Assembly (NCBI RefSeq): GCF_003096995.1
Contig: NZ_QENU01000006.1
Span: 46,266-110,265 of the forward strand
Direction of reading: 5' to 3'
Length of the DNA stretch: 64,000 nt
Origin: Alitibacter langaaensis DSM 22999
Lineage (GTDB): Bacteria; Pseudomonadota; Gammaproteobacteria; Enterobacterales; Pasteurellaceae
Positions within the stretch are counted from its first letter, which is position 1. Every line of letters begins with the position of its first letter. The notes beneath the pieces were generated by a model, which saw only the letters and a list, made by a program, of their open reading frames with translations, was not told the DNA's origin and did not search any database. Made by a program: the position numbers and the translations under genes. Positions 8,319-21,566 of the stretch are shown here, one piece after another.

Positions 8319-9431
8319 TTAAGCCACTAATTGTTTTAAGATACGGCGCACTGGCTCTGCGGCGCCCCATAATAATTGGTCGCCTACGGTAAAGGCAGCT
8401 AAGTATTCTGGGCCCATTGCCAATTTGCGTAAACGACCCACTGGCACACTTAATGTACCTGTGACTTTCGCTGGTGTGAGTTCGCGCAATGTGGTTTCTT
8501 TATCGTTTGGAATCACTTTCACCCATTCATTATGCGCGGCTAAAATTTGCTCAATTTCTTCTAATGGAATGTCTTTTTTCAATTTAATGGTGAATGCTTG
8601 GCTGTGGCAACGCAATGCCCCGATGCGCACGCATAAACCATCCACAGGGATTGGGTTATCAGATAAACCTAGAATTTTGTTGGTTTCAGCATAACCTTTC
8701 CATTCTTCTTTGGTTTGGCCGCTTGGTAATAATTTGTCGATCCAAGGGATGAGACTTCCGCCTAATGCAGCACCAAAGTTATTTGTTGGGAAATCATCTG
8801 CACGCATTTTCGCGGTTACTTTGCGTTCAATCTCTAAAATTGATGATGCAGGATCCGCCAATTCTGCGCTTACTGCGTTTTCTAATTGTCCCATTTGGCT
8901 TAACAATTCACGCATATTTTTTGCGCCAGCGCCTGACGCTGCTTGATAAGTGGCAACGGAAATCCATTCCACTAAATCTTTTTCAAATAAGCCGCCAATC
9001 GCCATAAGCATTAAGCTCACTGTGCAGTTGCCACCGACGAAAGTTTTAATGCCGTTTTTTAATCCTTCAGAAATCACGTGTTGGTTTACAGGATCTAACA
9101 CGATAATCGCATCTTTTTCCATACGCAAAGTGGAAGCGGCATCAACCCAATAACCATTCCAACCTGCGGCTTTCAATTTTGGATAAACTTCGGTGGTGTA
9201 ATCGCCACCTTGGCAAGTAACGATAATATCTAATTTTTTGAGTTCTTCGATATCAAAGGCATTTTTTAATTCGCCAGCATCTTTACCCGCAAAAACGGGG
9301 GCTTTTTGACCTGCCTGAGAAGTGGTAAAAAAGATAGGATTAAGGTTTGCAAAATCGTTTTCTTGAACCATACGATCCATTAAAACTGAACCAACCATTC
9401 CACGCCAACCGATAAAACCGACATTTTTCAT
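8319..9431 (-). CDS. asd: Aspartate-semialdehyde dehydrogenase
   Basis: A 370-aa enzyme that reduces aspartyl phosphate to aspartate semialdehyde, the branch point to lysine/diaminopimelate, threonine and methionine, and so is needed for peptidoglycan. The NADP-binding start is [15 protein letters not shown], the active-site Cys is in [10 protein letters not shown] (near residue 135), and the substrate-binding His lies in [13 protein letters not shown]. Length equals that of gamma-proteobacterial Asd. AAGGAAAT precedes the ATG. No lysine riboswitch is evident in the 163-base upstream gap, which is largely filled by the ftsX terminator. Confidence 0.96.
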   Translation of the reverse strand: MKNVGFIGWRGMVGSVLMDRMVQENDFANLNPIFFTTSQAGQKAPVFAGKDAGELKNAFDIEELKKLDIIVTCQGGDYTTEVYPKLKAAGWNGYWVDAASTLRMEKDAIIVLDPVNQHVISEGLKNGIKTFVGGNCTVSLMLMAIGGLFEKDLVEWISVATYQAASGAGAKNMRELLSQMGQLENAVSAELADPASSILEIERKVTAKMRADDFPTNNFGAALGGSLIPWIDKLLPSGQTKEEWKGYAETNKILGLSDNPIPVDGLCVRIGALRCHSQAFTIKLKKDIPLEEIEQILAAHNEWVKVIPNDKETTLRELTPAKVTGTLSVPVGRLRKLAMGPEYLAAFTVGDQLLWGAAEPVRRILKQLVA

Positions 9432-9521
9432 AGTAATTTCCTTATGTTGTGTATTTTTAAATAGAGATGGCTCTAATTAATTACAGAATGAGCCAATAAA
9501 ATCAAGCCTAATTTTTCAAAA

Positions 9522-9569
9522 ATCCAAAAAAAATGATGAAAATCTGAAATATTTCAAATTTTCATCATT
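9522..9569 (-). terminator. Strong terminator after ftsX
   Basis: A long stem (9532-9549 with 9552-9569, one mismatch) built from AATGATGAAAAT and its complement ends in eight T residues on the minus strand, 25 bases past the ftsX stop. Confidence 0.85.
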
Positions 9570-9594
9570 AAATTTTGTATTTTGCTAAGATTGG

Positions 9595-10521
9595 TTATTT
9601 TTCAATTAAGCGAATATGCCGTGTAGCAGCAATCCAAGCTGAAGCATAGCCAACAATCGAACAGATGATGAATAAAAATAACACTTCACCAAAACCTAAT
9701 CCCCCAAGCTCAAAATTCACAGAGAAAATATCGGTAACATATTTCACCGCGCTGGTGAAATAACCAATTAACAAGGCACTAAAGAAACAAGCAAAAAACG
9801 CGCCTAAAAGCCCGTAAATAATGCCTGTCCATAAGAATGGGCGTAAAATAAATTGGTCTGTTGCGCCTAGCAATTTCATCACTTGAATTTGCGCTTGGCT
9901 GCTATATACATCAGAGCGAATGCTGTTTCCGATCACCAAGAACACAGCTAATGTCATCAACACCGCGCAGAAAATAGCTACATGCGCCACTAACCAAGAC
10001 AACGCCGTAAATTTTTCCAGCCAATTATTGTCCATTCGCACTTCTTCTACGCCTTTAATTTTCATTAAATTATCGCGTAATTCTTGGCGTTTTTCTGAAG
10101 GTTGAAATTCTTTTGTCGGCTTAATCATCACCACCGCCGGTAATGGATTATCATCTAAAATATCTAATTCTTCGCCAAATCCCGACCAATTTTGAAATTG
10201 TTTTAAACTTTCTTGGCGTGAAACATAATTTAGGCTCTCAATGCCTTCTTGACTACGAATTTTTTCCACCACCATATTGGTATCGTCTTCGCTAAGATTT
10301 TTATGCAAATACACGGTCAATTCACTTTCAGGATAAAACTGCGTAGTCGCTTGGTGGATGTTTTTCCACAATAAAAAACTCACTGTTGGAATAGTTAAAG
10401 ACACGGCAATCACCAAAATGGTTAATAATGTCGCATATTTTTTCTTAATCAGATCAGCCCACACGTTGCGCAATACATATTGCATTCGCACCAAAAATGA
10501 AGCGTTTTGTGTTGAATTCAT
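9595..10521 (-). CDS. ftsX: Cell-division ABC transporter-like protein FtsX
   Basis: A 308-aa four-helix inner-membrane protein that works with FtsE at the septum to activate peptidoglycan hydrolases. It has a cytoplasmic N terminus, one helix (about residues 30-50), a periplasmic domain of roughly 120 residues, and three C-terminal helices ending in the FtsX/MacB-like region (GYASAWIAATRHIRLI). It follows ftsE by 25 bases, as in other proteobacteria, but ftsY is not upstream here. Confidence 0.95.
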   Translation of the reverse strand: MNSTQNASFLVRMQYVLRNVWADLIKKKYATLLTILVIAVSLTIPTVSFLLWKNIHQATTQFYPESELTVYLHKNLSEDDTNMVVEKIRSQEGIESLNYVSRQESLKQFQNWSGFGEELDILDDNPLPAVVMIKPTKEFQPSEKRQELRDNLMKIKGVEEVRMDNNWLEKFTALSWLVAHVAIFCAVLMTLAVFLVIGNSIRSDVYSSQAQIQVMKLLGATDQFILRPFLWTGIIYGLLGAFFACFFSALLIGYFTSAVKYVTDIFSVNFELGGLGFGEVLFLFIICSIVGYASAWIAATRHIRLIEK

Positions 10522-10546
10522 GCAAATTTCTCCGTTCTTGCTGCCA

Positions 10547-11197
10547 TTAACGTAAATGACCTTGTTCTAAAACAAGGCAAGGCTTTGGTTTTTGATTAAT
10601 TAAATTCACATCGTGAGTGGCGATTAACACCGTCATTCCCATACGGTTAAAATCTTCAAATAAATTGAAAATATCTAAAGAAAGTGCGTTATCGAGATTT
10701 CCTGTTGGCTCATCGGCGAGTAATAATTGGGGTTTATGCACAACCGCACGCGCAATATCAACACGTTGTTGTTCACCACCAGAAAGATGAATAGGCGAGT
10801 ATTTCGCGCGATCATATAATCCAACACGATCAAGAGCGGAAAGCGCACGTTCTGCGGCAATTTTGGGATTCATACCGTTAATAATCAACGGCAACGCCAC
10901 GTTATCCACAATTGGACGGTCTGGCAACAAACGATAATCTTGATGCACCATGCCAATTTGGCGGCGCAAAAAAGGCAATTCATAATGAGAAAGGCGCGTA
11001 ATGTCATGGCCATTAAACCAAATCTGCCCACCGTTTGCACGCTCCATACCCATAATCAATTTCAGTAACGTGCTTTTCCCTGCGCCAGAATGCCCTGTTA
11101 AATAAGTCATACTGCCTATGGGTAAATGGAATGATAAGCCCTGCAATGCAGGTTTTCCTCCCAAATAAGCTTTACTGACATTTGCAAAACGTATCAT
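10547..11197 (-). CDS. ftsE: Cell-division ATP-binding protein FtsE
   Basis: A 216-aa ABC ATPase that drives FtsX at the divisome. Walker A is GHSGAGKSTLLKL (residues about 35-47), the Q-loop region is VHQDYRLLPDR, the signature is LSGGEQQRVDIAR, and Walker B is LLLADEPTGNLD. It is first in the ftsEX pair. The gene to its right encodes a DUF533 protein rather than FtsY, so the usual ftsYEX order is broken. Confidence 0.96.
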   Translation of the reverse strand: MIRFANVSKAYLGGKPALQGLSFHLPIGSMTYLTGHSGAGKSTLLKLIMGMERANGGQIWFNGHDITRLSHYELPFLRRQIGMVHQDYRLLPDRPIVDNVALPLIINGMNPKIAAERALSALDRVGLYDRAKYSPIHLSGGEQQRVDIARAVVHKPQLLLADEPTGNLDNALSLDIFNLFEDFNRMGMTVLIATHDVNLINQKPKPCLVLEQGHLR

Positions 11198-11296
11198 CTT
11201 TTCTTCTCTATTTTGTTCAATATTTCGCTGATTATACAGAAAAGCTCGCCCTGATAAAACGCCCGATTAGCGCAGAGCTGTCGATTTGACATAAAA

Positions 11297-11339
11297 AAGT
11301 GCGGTCAATTTCAAAACTTTTTTGAAAACGACCGCACTT
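11297..11339 (-). terminator. Uptake-signal cruciform after the DUF533 gene
   Basis: AAGTGCGGT (11297-11305) and its complement (11331-11339) enclose a second inverted repeat (TTTCAAAA / TTTTGAAA), giving a long nested hairpin. It lies 15 bases beyond the DUF533 stop and upstream of ftsE. Confidence 0.7.
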
Positions 11340-11353
11340 TGTATAAATGAAAA

Positions 11354-11980
11354 TTAGAAACCCGCTTGTTTTTCTAACTCTTCCACTAATTGATCATCCA
11401 AACCTAATGCTTGCGCAAGTTCTGCTAAAAAGACAATTTCTTTGCGCTCTAAATCCGCACAAACTACACGTGCAGCCAAATAAACTTGTGCTGCCAAAGC
11501 AGGATTATTGCCCACTTGACGAGCGATGTCTGCCACGCTTGCAGGTTGAGCCATTTCTTGCTGAACCCATTGTTGCACTTCAGCATTATCACCCACTTCA
11601 GCGAGAATAGCTTGTTTTTCTGCATCAGTAATCGCGCCATCAGCTGCTGCGGCTGCGATCATAGCTTGTAAAATCACTTGGCTTGCACTTGCATCTTGTT
11701 GCGCTTGCGCAAAATGTTCTTCTGGCACGGGTGCAACAGCTTGTTGTGATTGATATTTTTGGTATGCTTGATATGCCAACGAACCCAAAGCGGCAAGCGA
11801 ACCTAATTTTGCCAAACCAGCACCGCCATTACGCCCGAAAATCATTGATAAAATCCCAATCGCCGCCGCGCCACCACCTGCTTTAGTCACTTTATCCAAC
11901 GTTGAATTGCCACTCATCGTGTTTTTTACTTGTTCCTGCGCGACATTCAAAACTTGGTTTAAAATTTTGCTGAAATCCAT
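11354..11980 (-). CDS. DUF533 / YebE-like inner-membrane protein with TerB-like domain
   Basis: A 208-aa protein. The first part carries a glycine/alanine-rich hydrophobic stretch (GGGAAAIGILSMIFGRNGGA, about residues 34-53). The C-terminal half is a helical TerB-like domain with acidic motifs ADGAITDAEKQAI and LDDQLVEELEKQAGF. This matches DUF533 proteins such as E. coli YebE. Function is unknown in the family. It is flanked by an uptake-signal terminator and appears to be a single-gene unit. Confidence 0.75.
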   Translation of the reverse strand: MDFSKILNQVLNVAQEQVKNTMSGNSTLDKVTKAGGGAAAIGILSMIFGRNGGAGLAKLGSLAALGSLAYQAYQKYQSQQAVAPVPEEHFAQAQQDASASQVILQAMIAAAAADGAITDAEKQAILAEVGDNAEVQQWVQQEMAQPASVADIARQVGNNPALAAQVYLAARVVCADLERKEIVFLAELAQALGLDDQLVEELEKQAGF

Positions 11981-12130
11981 CTTGTTGCTCCTTAAATAAA
12001 TGAAATAGCAATACTTTGTCTATAAATTCATCATTTAGTTCGGCGTATTAATGTATTATTTTGTAAAGAGAGCGATATATTTTTTATTACACATTAGGTA
12101 CTTTCACACACAAAGTGCGGTCAATTTTTG

Positions 12131-12862
12131 TTATAAGTCGCCAAAACAGACTTGTAATGCGGTAATGGCGGTGAGTGCGGCGGTTTCTGTGCGTAGCACT
12201 CGGTTGCCAAGAAGAATTTCGGTAAAGCCTTGGGTTTCTGTTTGTGCTATTTCTTGTGGGGATAATCCTCCTTCTGAGCCGATGAGTAAACGCACGCCTT
12301 CGGGGGGGATTTCAGGTAGGGTTTTGATGGAATATTTGGCGCGAGGGTGTAGGTTTAATTTTAATGCGCCATCATTTTCTGCGCACCAATCTTGTAATTT
12401 CATCATCGGGCGAATTTCGGGTACCACATTTCTGCCGCATTGTTCGCAGGCGGCAATAGCGATTTTTTGCCATTGTTGAATTTTTTTATCTAAACGTTCG
12501 CCGTCTAATTTTACGCCGCAGCGTTCTGACCATAATGGGGTAATAATGTTTACACCTAATTCAACGGATTTTTGAATGGTGAATTCCATGCGATCACCGC
12601 GCGAAATCACTTGCCCTAAATGGATTTTTAAGGGGCTTTCACGATCATCCAATTTTTGATCTTGAATTTCGACTTCCACAGATTTTTTACTCACATTGGT
12701 GATGATAGCGGGGTAAATATGATTGCTGCCGTCAAATAGTTCAATCTGTTCGCCTATCTGCATGCGTAAAACGCGCCCAACGTGGTTTGCGCCATCTTCG
12801 CTTAATTGGCAAATTTTTTTATTTTCAAGGGATTCTGGGTGATAGATTCTAGAAATTCGCAT
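12131..12862 (-). CDS. rsmE: 16S rRNA m3U1498 methyltransferase
   Basis: A 243-aa SPOUT-class methyltransferase that methylates N3 of U1498 in the 30S subunit. The N-terminal PUA-like domain opens [12 protein letters not shown] and the SPOUT SAM-binding knot shows [14 protein letters not shown] and [16 protein letters not shown] (about residues 192-235), which are diagnostic. Uptake signals lie on both sides. It probably stands alone. Confidence 0.95.
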   Translation of the reverse strand: MRISRIYHPESLENKKICQLSEDGANHVGRVLRMQIGEQIELFDGSNHIYPAIITNVSKKSVEVEIQDQKLDDRESPLKIHLGQVISRGDRMEFTIQKSVELGVNIITPLWSERCGVKLDGERLDKKIQQWQKIAIAACEQCGRNVVPEIRPMMKLQDWCAENDGALKLNLHPRAKYSIKTLPEIPPEGVRLLIGSEGGLSPQEIAQTETQGFTEILLGNRVLRTETAALTAITALQVCFGDL

Positions 12863-12957
12863 AATTGGCTGTGTTTAATCAAAAGTGCGGTCGATTTTAC
12901 AAATGTTTTTACAATTTGCAAGTATTGGGCTGGTGCAAAATCAGCCCTTATCGTCAA

Positions 12958-13737
12958 TTAACCAAATTCACGCGCTAAAATAAGTGCGATACCGTCTTCG
13001 TTATTGCTGGCAGTAACTTCTTTGGCGATTTGTTTTATTTCATTCGGCGCATTTCCCATTGCGACACTTAAACCTGCATATTCAAGCATATCAAGATCAT
13101 TAAAATTGTCGCCAAAGGCTATCACTTCATCCGCTGTCACATTTAAATAACGCTCCATAAAACGAATTGCTTTTGCTTTGGTTGCCGCTTTATTCATAAT
13201 TTCTAAGTATTCAGGTTTAGAGCGATGAATGCTTAAGTGCGGTAAATTTTCTTTTAGTTTTTGTTCGAGCGTTTGAATATCTGGCGCATCGCCCATTACC
13301 AGCACTTTGTGAACATTAGTCAAATGTTCAGGTAATGAAGAGGCTTTAAGCCCTGTAATATGGCTTTCTTGCAATGCCCAAGGATTGGTTAAATCATTGG
13401 TTAACCAATCTAATCCTGAATAATGATTAATCGAAATGTTGGGGAAGTTAAACAAAATTTGATTTAATGCGATGAGATCTTGCGGCTCAATGAGCACAGA
13501 ATAAAGTGCGGTCAAATTTTTGTCTAAAATTAAAGCGCCGCTATAACAAATGATTGCCTGCTGTGTTTGCAGTTGCTCGGTATAAGGCGTGATAGCATAA
13601 GGAGGGCGCGCAGATACGGGGATAAAAGGAATGCCTTTAGCAATCACATTTTTTATGGCGGTTTCCGTTTTTGGGGTGATTTTATTTTGGCTGTTTAATA
13701 AGGTGCCGTCAATATCACTAAAAATGGCTTTATACAT
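12958..13737 (-). CDS. Cof-type HAD-IIB phosphatase (second copy)
   Basis: A 259-aa HAD hydrolase with motif I DIDGTLLNS (Asp8 nucleophile), a VSARPP motif II region, and FGDNFNDLDMLEYAG as motif IV. It belongs to the same family as the phosphatase at 3207 but diverges from it and is shorter, so it is a paralogue rather than a recent duplication. Substrate unknown. It follows the atp operon terminator region and is read in the same direction as rsmE. Confidence 0.88.
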   Translation of the reverse strand: MYKAIFSDIDGTLLNSQNKITPKTETAIKNVIAKGIPFIPVSARPPYAITPYTEQLQTQQAIICYSGALILDKNLTALYSVLIEPQDLIALNQILFNFPNISINHYSGLDWLTNDLTNPWALQESHITGLKASSLPEHLTNVHKVLVMGDAPDIQTLEQKLKENLPHLSIHRSKPEYLEIMNKAATKAKAIRFMERYLNVTADEVIAFGDNFNDLDMLEYAGLSVAMGNAPNEIKQIAKEVTASNNEDGIALILAREFG

Positions 13738-13751
13738 AATTTTTTCCTTAT

Positions 13752-13785
13752 TAAAAGAAAAGCCGCTCCTAGAGTGGAACGGCTT
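13752..13785 (-). terminator. Terminator of the atp operon
   Basis: AAGCCGTTCC / GGAGCGGCTT on the minus strand form a 10-base stem with one mismatch and a 6-base loop, followed by TTCTTTT, 13 bases past the atpC stop. Confidence 0.85.
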
Positions 13786-13798
13786 AAGTGCGGTCGAA

Positions 13799-14227
13799 TT
13801 AGCGTTTGTTTTTGACTAATTTTTCCGTTAATTCGTAAGCACGAAGTTTTGCAAGTTCTTTTGAAAGTTTCGCAGTAAGCATTTCGTGGTTAAGATCGCT
13901 AGATTTCGCCACGATATTTTCTTCTGCTTTTTTCTTCGCTGCTAAGATACGTTCTTGATCCAATTCTGAACCACGAATTGCGACATCAGCAAGTACGGTA
14001 ACAATGTTAGGCTGAACTTCTAAGAAGCCGCCTGATACATAAATTACTTCTTCTGTGCCATTTTCCTTGGTTAATTTAATGATACCTGGTTTAATGGCTG
14101 TAAGTAGAGGGGTGTGCCCAGCTAAAATACCGAGCTCACCTTCCATACCTGTTGCTTGTATACTTTTTACAGCGCCTTCAAAAATTTTATCTTCAGCACT
14201 TACAATAATTAAATTGAATGTTGACAT
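13799..14227 (-). CDS. atpC: ATP synthase epsilon subunit
   Basis: A 142-aa central-stalk subunit with an N-terminal beta-sandwich ([15 protein letters not shown], then [19 protein letters not shown]) and a C-terminal two-helix domain that can inhibit ATP hydrolysis. It is the last gene of atpIBEFHAGDC and is followed directly by the operon terminator. Confidence 0.97.
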   Translation of the reverse strand: MSTFNLIIVSAEDKIFEGAVKSIQATGMEGELGILAGHTPLLTAIKPGIIKLTKENGTEEVIYVSGGFLEVQPNIVTVLADVAIRGSELDQERILAAKKKAEENIVAKSSDLNHEMLTAKLSKELAKLRAYELTEKLVKNKR

Positions 14228-14264
14228 ATGTGTTCTCCTTCAATCTGGTAATCAGTTGAAGTGA

Positions 14265-15656
<1,392 letters not shown>

Positions 15657-16526
15657 TTAAATTGCTGCAGCGCCTGCAACAATTTCATTTAATTCATTTG
15701 TGATACTTGCTTGACGGGCTTTGTTATACACCAACTGCAAGTCGCCAATTAAGTTACCTGCATTATCTGTTGCTGCTTTCATCGCGACCATTCGAGCTGC
15801 CTGCTCTGAAGCTAAATTATCAACCACTGATTGATAAACTTGAGATTCCAAATAACGAATGAGTAAACTGTCTAACAGTACTTTCGGATCTGGTTCATAA
15901 ATATAATCCCAAGATTGTTGTCTTTCAGCTAATTTGTCCGTGTCAAGCTCTGGCAATGGAACTAATTGCGCAAACTTTGGTTTTTGCGACATAGTATTAA
16001 CAAATTGGTTATATGCTAAATATAAAGCATCAATTTCACCATTTGTATAGGCTTCAAACATACCGTTTGCGATACCTAATAAATCTTCCATTGTAGGATT
16101 ATCGCCCAAACCTGAATGTTGTACGCGAATTTTTAATCCTAAAGAACGGAAGAATGCGATACCTTTTGAGCCAATTACGCCCACTTCAACAGTAATGCCT
16201 TTTTCTTTCCATTGTTTAATTTCATTTAACACGGTTTTGAATAGGTTAATGTTTAAACCACCGCACATACCACGGTCTGTTGAAACAATTAATATCCCCA
16301 CTTTTTTCACTTCACGTTCAACTAAAAATGGGTGTTTATAACCTATACTCGCTTTAGACACATGGCTAATAACATTTCTAATGGTTTCAGAGTAAGGGCG
16401 AGATGCTGTCATACGATCCTGTGTTTTACGCATTTTCGATGTAGCCACCATTTCCATTGCCTTAGTAATTTTCTGCGTACTTTGTACGCTGGCAATTTTG
16501 GTTTTTATCTCTTTTCCACTAGCCAT
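15657..16526 (-). CDS. atpG: ATP synthase gamma subunit
   Basis: The 289-aa rotor shaft of F1. The N-terminal helix ([20 protein letters not shown]) and the C-terminal helix ([18 protein letters not shown]) form the coiled coil inside the alpha3beta3 ring, with [11 protein letters not shown] as the conserved central motif. It sits between atpA and atpD in the standard order. Confidence 0.98.
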   Translation of the reverse strand: MASGKEIKTKIASVQSTQKITKAMEMVATSKMRKTQDRMTASRPYSETIRNVISHVSKASIGYKHPFLVEREVKKVGILIVSTDRGMCGGLNINLFKTVLNEIKQWKEKGITVEVGVIGSKGIAFFRSLGLKIRVQHSGLGDNPTMEDLLGIANGMFEAYTNGEIDALYLAYNQFVNTMSQKPKFAQLVPLPELDTDKLAERQQSWDYIYEPDPKVLLDSLLIRYLESQVYQSVVDNLASEQAARMVAMKAATDNAGNLIGDLQLVYNKARQASITNELNEIVAGAAAI

Positions 16527-16544
16527 TGTCTTTCTCCGAACTTA

Positions 16545-18086
16545 TTACCAAGTATTATTTGCTTTAAAGTTATCCAAGATAGCTTTCAACTGCGCTTTAA
16601 CGTCATCGTTGTAGTTACCTGTATTGTTTAACTCTTGCATAAATTCGGTATGGGTACGATTTGCGAAATCTAAAAGTGCGGTCTCAAAACTCGCAATTTT
16701 ATCAAGTTCCACATCATCTAAATAACCAAATTCAACAGCAAATAAAAGCACTGACTGTTCAGCCACAGATAATGGTGCATATTGTTTTTGTTTCAACAAT
16801 TCAGTGACTTTTTCACCGTGTGATAATTGTTTGCGCGTTGCATCATCTAAGTCTGAAGCAAACTGCGCAAATGCTGCTAACTCACGGTATTGAGCAAGCG
16901 CCGTACGAATACCACCCGCTAATTTTTTCACTACTTTAGTTTGTGCTGCACCACCTACACGAGAAACCGAAATACCTGGGTTTACCGCAGGACGCACACC
17001 AGCGTTAAATAAGTTAGATTCTAAGAAAATCTGACCATCGGTGATCGAAATTACGTTTGTAGGAACGAAGGCTGAAACGTCACCTGCTTGCGTTTCAATA
17101 ATCGGAAGTGCGGTCAAAGAACCTGTTTTTCCTTTCACGGCACCATTAGTGAAACGCTCAACGTATTCTTCATTTACGCGTGCTGCACGTTCAAGTAAAC
17201 GTGAGTGTAAATAGAATACGTCACCTGGGAATGCTTCACGACCTGGTGGACGGCGGAGTAACAATGAAATTTGACGATAAGCAACCGCTTGTTTTGAAAG
17301 GTCATCATAAATGATTAATGCATCTTCACCACGGTCACGGAAATATTCACCCATTGCACAGCCTGCATATGGTGCTAAATATTGTAATGAAGCCGCTTCA
17401 GAAGCTGATGCCACAACCACAATGGTGTTTTCTAATGCGCCATTTTCTTCTAATTTACGCACTACGTTTGCGATAGTCGATGCTTTTTGACCAATCGCCA
17501 CATAAATACATTTAATTCCTGAATTTTTTTGATTAATAATCGCATCGATGGCTAATGCTGTTTTACCCGTTTGGCGGTCACCGATAATCAACTCACGTTG
17601 ACCACGACCAATTGGTACCATCGCATCCACACCTTTATAACCCGTTTGAACAGGCTGATCCACCGATTTACGATCGATAACACCAGGGGCAATCACTTCA
17701 ACAGGTGAGAAACCATCATTTTGGATTTCACCTTTACCATCAATTGGCTCACCTAAGGTATTAACAACACGACCCAATAAACCACGGCCAACTGGAACTT
17801 CAAGGATACGACCTGTACATTGAACTTCCATACCTTCCGCTAAGTCTGCGTAAGGTCCCATTACCACCGCACCAACTGAATCACGTTCTAGGTTAAGTGC
17901 CATTGCATAACGGTTACCAGGTAATGCAATCATTTCACCCTGCATTACTTCGCTTAAACCGTGAATACGGATAATCCCGTCACTCACTGAAACGATTGTC
18001 CCTGTGTTGCGAGCTTCGCTCACCACATCAAATTGGGCAATGCGTTTTTTAATCAATTCACTAATTTCTGTTGAATTTAGTTGCAT
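16545..18086 (-). CDS. atpA: ATP synthase alpha subunit
   Basis: The 513-aa non-catalytic nucleotide-binding F1 subunit, the same length as in E. coli. Walker A is [13 protein letters not shown] (about residue 169), [20 protein letters not shown] spans Walker B, and the arginine-finger region lies in the conserved [12 protein letters not shown] segment. The N terminus ([16 protein letters not shown]) binds the delta subunit. Confidence 0.98.
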   Translation of the reverse strand: MQLNSTEISELIKKRIAQFDVVSEARNTGTIVSVSDGIIRIHGLSEVMQGEMIALPGNRYAMALNLERDSVGAVVMGPYADLAEGMEVQCTGRILEVPVGRGLLGRVVNTLGEPIDGKGEIQNDGFSPVEVIAPGVIDRKSVDQPVQTGYKGVDAMVPIGRGQRELIIGDRQTGKTALAIDAIINQKNSGIKCIYVAIGQKASTIANVVRKLEENGALENTIVVVASASEAASLQYLAPYAGCAMGEYFRDRGEDALIIYDDLSKQAVAYRQISLLLRRPPGREAFPGDVFYLHSRLLERAARVNEEYVERFTNGAVKGKTGSLTALPIIETQAGDVSAFVPTNVISITDGQIFLESNLFNAGVRPAVNPGISVSRVGGAAQTKVVKKLAGGIRTALAQYRELAAFAQFASDLDDATRKQLSHGEKVTELLKQKQYAPLSVAEQSVLLFAVEFGYLDDVELDKIASFETALLDFANRTHTEFMQELNNTGNYNDDVKAQLKAILDNFKANNTW

Positions 18087-18101
18087 CTCAAATTCCTCTT
18101 A

Positions 18102-18632
18102 TCATTGCAATTCGTTTGCCAAACGATTTAATTGTCCACGGCTTGAACCATCAATGACAAAATCGTCGGTACGAATGATAACTCCAGCAATTAGTGAGCT
18201 ATCTACACTGCAATTTAATTTAACTTTACGAGCAAGTCTTTTTTCCATTGCGGCTGCAATTTTTTGTTCTTGTGTTGCATTTAATGGTTGTGCTGAAATG
18301 ACTTGAACTTCCGCAGTTGAGTGATGTTCTTCCACATAATGTTGAAACTCACTAAATACCGCTGGAAGAACCGTTAAACGCTTATTCTCAGCCATTAACC
18401 GAATCAGATTTTGCCCATATTGATCAAGTTGTTCGCCACAAATTGAAATCATCGTGTCAGCAGCTTTTTGTGCAGAAAACGTATTATTTAGAAAATCTTG
18501 AACTTGTTTATTTTCAGCAACTTGTGCTGCAAAGCCCAACATTTCTAACCATTTTTCCACCGCACTTTGCTCCACGGCAAAATCAAATGCTGCTTTGGCA
18601 TAAGGGCGAGCTATCGTAGTTAATTCTGACAT
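18102..18632 (-). CDS. atpH: ATP synthase delta subunit
   Basis: A 176-aa peripheral-stalk subunit joining F1 to the b dimer, with the family opening [17 protein letters not shown] and the C-terminal [17 protein letters not shown]. An in-frame ATG 27 bases upstream would overlap atpF; the start at 18632 is preferred because it matches the family N terminus and has AAGG-GAG upstream. Confidence 0.95.
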   Translation of the reverse strand: MSELTTIARPYAKAAFDFAVEQSAVEKWLEMLGFAAQVAENKQVQDFLNNTFSAQKAADTMISICGEQLDQYGQNLIRLMAENKRLTVLPAVFSEFQHYVEEHHSTAEVQVISAQPLNATQEQKIAAAMEKRLARKVKLNCSVDSSLIAGVIIRTDDFVIDGSSRGQLNRLANELQ

Positions 18633-18645
18633 AAGCTCAACCTTC

Positions 18646-19116
18646 TTATAGTTCTGCAACTAATTTATCAATAATATCGTTGTTCGCTGCTTCATCCACA
18701 GTACGACCAACAATTTTTTCTGCACCTGCAATCGCAAGCGATGCAACTTTAACGCGCAATTCTTCTTGAACACGTTTACGCTCTGCTTCTACTTCAGCAT
18801 AACCTTGCGCAATAATATTCGCTTTAAGGCTTTCCGCTTCTGTTTTCACTTCTTCAAGAATATCGTTACGACGTCTATTGGCAGAATCAATAATTTTTTG
18901 CGCTTCTTCTTTTGCAGCAAGGATTTCTTGTTCCACTGCGACTTTAGAATCTGCTTGTTCTTGTTTCGCTTTTTCAGCTGAAGTCAAGGCATTAGCAATA
19001 TTTGCTTGACGTTCTTCAATTGCTTTAATAAGCGGTGGCCAAACAAACTTCATGCAAAACCATACGAAAATGATAAATGCTATAGTTTGACCAATTAATG
19101 TTGCGTTGATATTCAC
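18646..19116 (-). CDS. atpF: ATP synthase b subunit
   Basis: A 156-aa peripheral-stalk subunit with one N-terminal membrane helix (about residues 5-25) and a long charged coiled coil. It uses a GTG start at 19116 behind a strong AAGGAGG ribosome site. The C terminus ([20 protein letters not shown]) nearly matches that of E. coli AtpF. Confidence 0.97.
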   Translation of the reverse strand: MNINATLIGQTIAFIIFVWFCMKFVWPPLIKAIEERQANIANALTSAEKAKQEQADSKVAVEQEILAAKEEAQKIIDSANRRRNDILEEVKTEAESLKANIIAQGYAEVEAERKRVQEELRVKVASLAIAGAEKIVGRTVDEAANNDIIDKLVAEL

Positions 19117-19174
19117 AACGAAACCTCCTTCATTTGTTGGTTAGTTAGCCCTAACAGGACGTTATTCGTTGAAA

Positions 19175-19453
<279 letters not shown>

Positions 19454-19482
19454 TTAAGATTAAGTTAAAGTTATTAATGTTT

Positions 19483-20286
<804 letters not shown>

Positions 20287-20315
20287 CTACAAATTATTAA
20301 TAAATCTGTTTCTGA

Positions 20316-20696
20316 TTAATGTTTCATATTTAGCGCAATGGGCAATAAATTATTTAACAGGATAAAAATAAAATATCCAATAAATAAGCCCGCAGGTTTT
20401 GGATTAAAGCACAAAAACGCTGCGATAAATAATCCTACTGTTAATACTAATTTCAAGCCTTCACTTTGATAGAGTACTTTGGCTTTGTGAGTTACTGGTT
20501 CATTTTTTTTTAAATATAAGGCAAAACCAATAAACCCAATTTGCGGTAAAAAAGCCACCAACGATCCCAAAAAAAATGAGATGAGTTGTTCTCTTGCCAA
20601 AAAAGCACAAAGTGCGGTCAAAATAAACAAAAAAATGAGTTCAATCGCAAACGCTTTGCGGTACAACTGCCTTGCATTAGTAAGTGCTAACGACAT
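20316..20696 (-). CDS. atpI: ATP synthase accessory protein AtpI
   Basis: A 126-aa protein with four hydrophobic segments, the first gene of the atp operon. AtpI homologues assist c-ring assembly and possibly Mg2+ handling, and are not part of the finished enzyme. It is weakly conserved; the assignment rests on topology, size and position. Confidence 0.88.
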   Translation of the reverse strand: MSLALTNARQLYRKAFAIELIFLFILTALCAFLAREQLISFFLGSLVAFLPQIGFIGFALYLKKNEPVTHKAKVLYQSEGLKLVLTVGLFIAAFLCFNPKPAGLFIGYFIFILLNNLLPIALNMKH

Positions 20697-20734
20697 TAAT
20701 CAAATTGCCTTTTGCGAACGAAAATGAAGGTTTG

Positions 20735-20762
20735 ATTATACCCCTTGAAGTTTTGAATGCAA
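20735..20762 (-). promoter_or_regulatory. Promoter of the atp operon
   Basis: On the minus strand TTGCAT and a perfect TATAAT are separated by 16 bases, about 40 bases ahead of the atpI start. Confidence 0.7.
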
Positions 20763-20930
20763 CCTTTAAACTCACTCAAAAGGGTTAAATAACAGCAACT
20801 CAGTTCATTCTCTAAAATTTTGTAACAAACTGAATTCTAAAAAATTTACATAATTTTAACAATATAAATTCGAATTTTTACACCAATTATCTGCTGAATT
20901 GATTAATAAAACCGCACTTAGTAGCTTTTT

Positions 20931-21566
20931 TTACTTAATCAAAACTAAATGACGTTCAGCTTCTAGCTCTGGCACCGCTAGTTTAATCACTTGCTGAACA
21001 CTGAATTTAGCCTCTAATTCTTGCACTTCTTCTGCATGATATTGCCCTTTTAAGGCATAAAACAAGCCATTTTTATTAGGTAAATGGTGACACCAATCGG
21101 TCATATCCTTCAAACTTGCAAAAGCGCGGCTCAGCACCCCATCAAATTGGTGATCGGGTTGAAATTCTTCCACACGGCTTAACACTGGTTCAACATTAGT
21201 CAGCCCCAATTCACGCACTGCATTACGAATAAAACTAATGCGTTTACCCAAACTATCAAGCAAGAAAAATTGCTTATCTGGATTGATAATCGCCAATGGC
21301 AAGCCAGGCAAACCAGGACCCGTGCCCACATCAATAAAATATTTACCTTGTAAATAAGGGCTAACAACAATACTATCCAAAATATGTTTTACCAACATTT
21401 CTTGTGGATCACGCACAGAGGTTAAATTGTATGCCTTATTCCATTTATTCAGCAACAACACCAGCTGAACCAGCTGATGCTTTTGCTGATCGGTAATCGA
21501 AAGTGCGGTCTGTTTTATCAGAATTTCGAGCTTTTTGCTTAATTCTAATTCAAGATTATTCGCCAC
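20931..21566 (-). CDS. rsmG: 16S rRNA m7G527 methyltransferase
   Basis: A 211-aa SAM-dependent methyltransferase (GidB) that modifies G527 of 16S rRNA; loss gives low-level streptomycin resistance. The SAM motif is [17 protein letters not shown], followed by [14 protein letters not shown]. It uses a GTG start at 21566 and overlaps the end of mnmG by 11 bases, so it is co-translated with it in the conserved gidA-gidB order. Confidence 0.96.
   Translation of the reverse strand: MANNLELELSKKLEILIKQTALSITDQQKHQLVQLVLLLNKWNKAYNLTSVRDPQEMLVKHILDSIVVSPYLQGKYFIDVGTGPGLPGLPLAIINPDKQFFLLDSLGKRISFIRNAVRELGLTNVEPVLSRVEEFQPDHQFDGVLSRAFASLKDMTDWCHHLPNKNGLFYALKGQYHAEEVQELEAKFSVQQVIKLAVPELEAERHLVLIK

Noticed and set aside
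9432..9594. Lysine riboswitch upstream of asd
   Set aside because: The gap is too short for the five-helix aptamer and mostly consists of the ftsX terminator.
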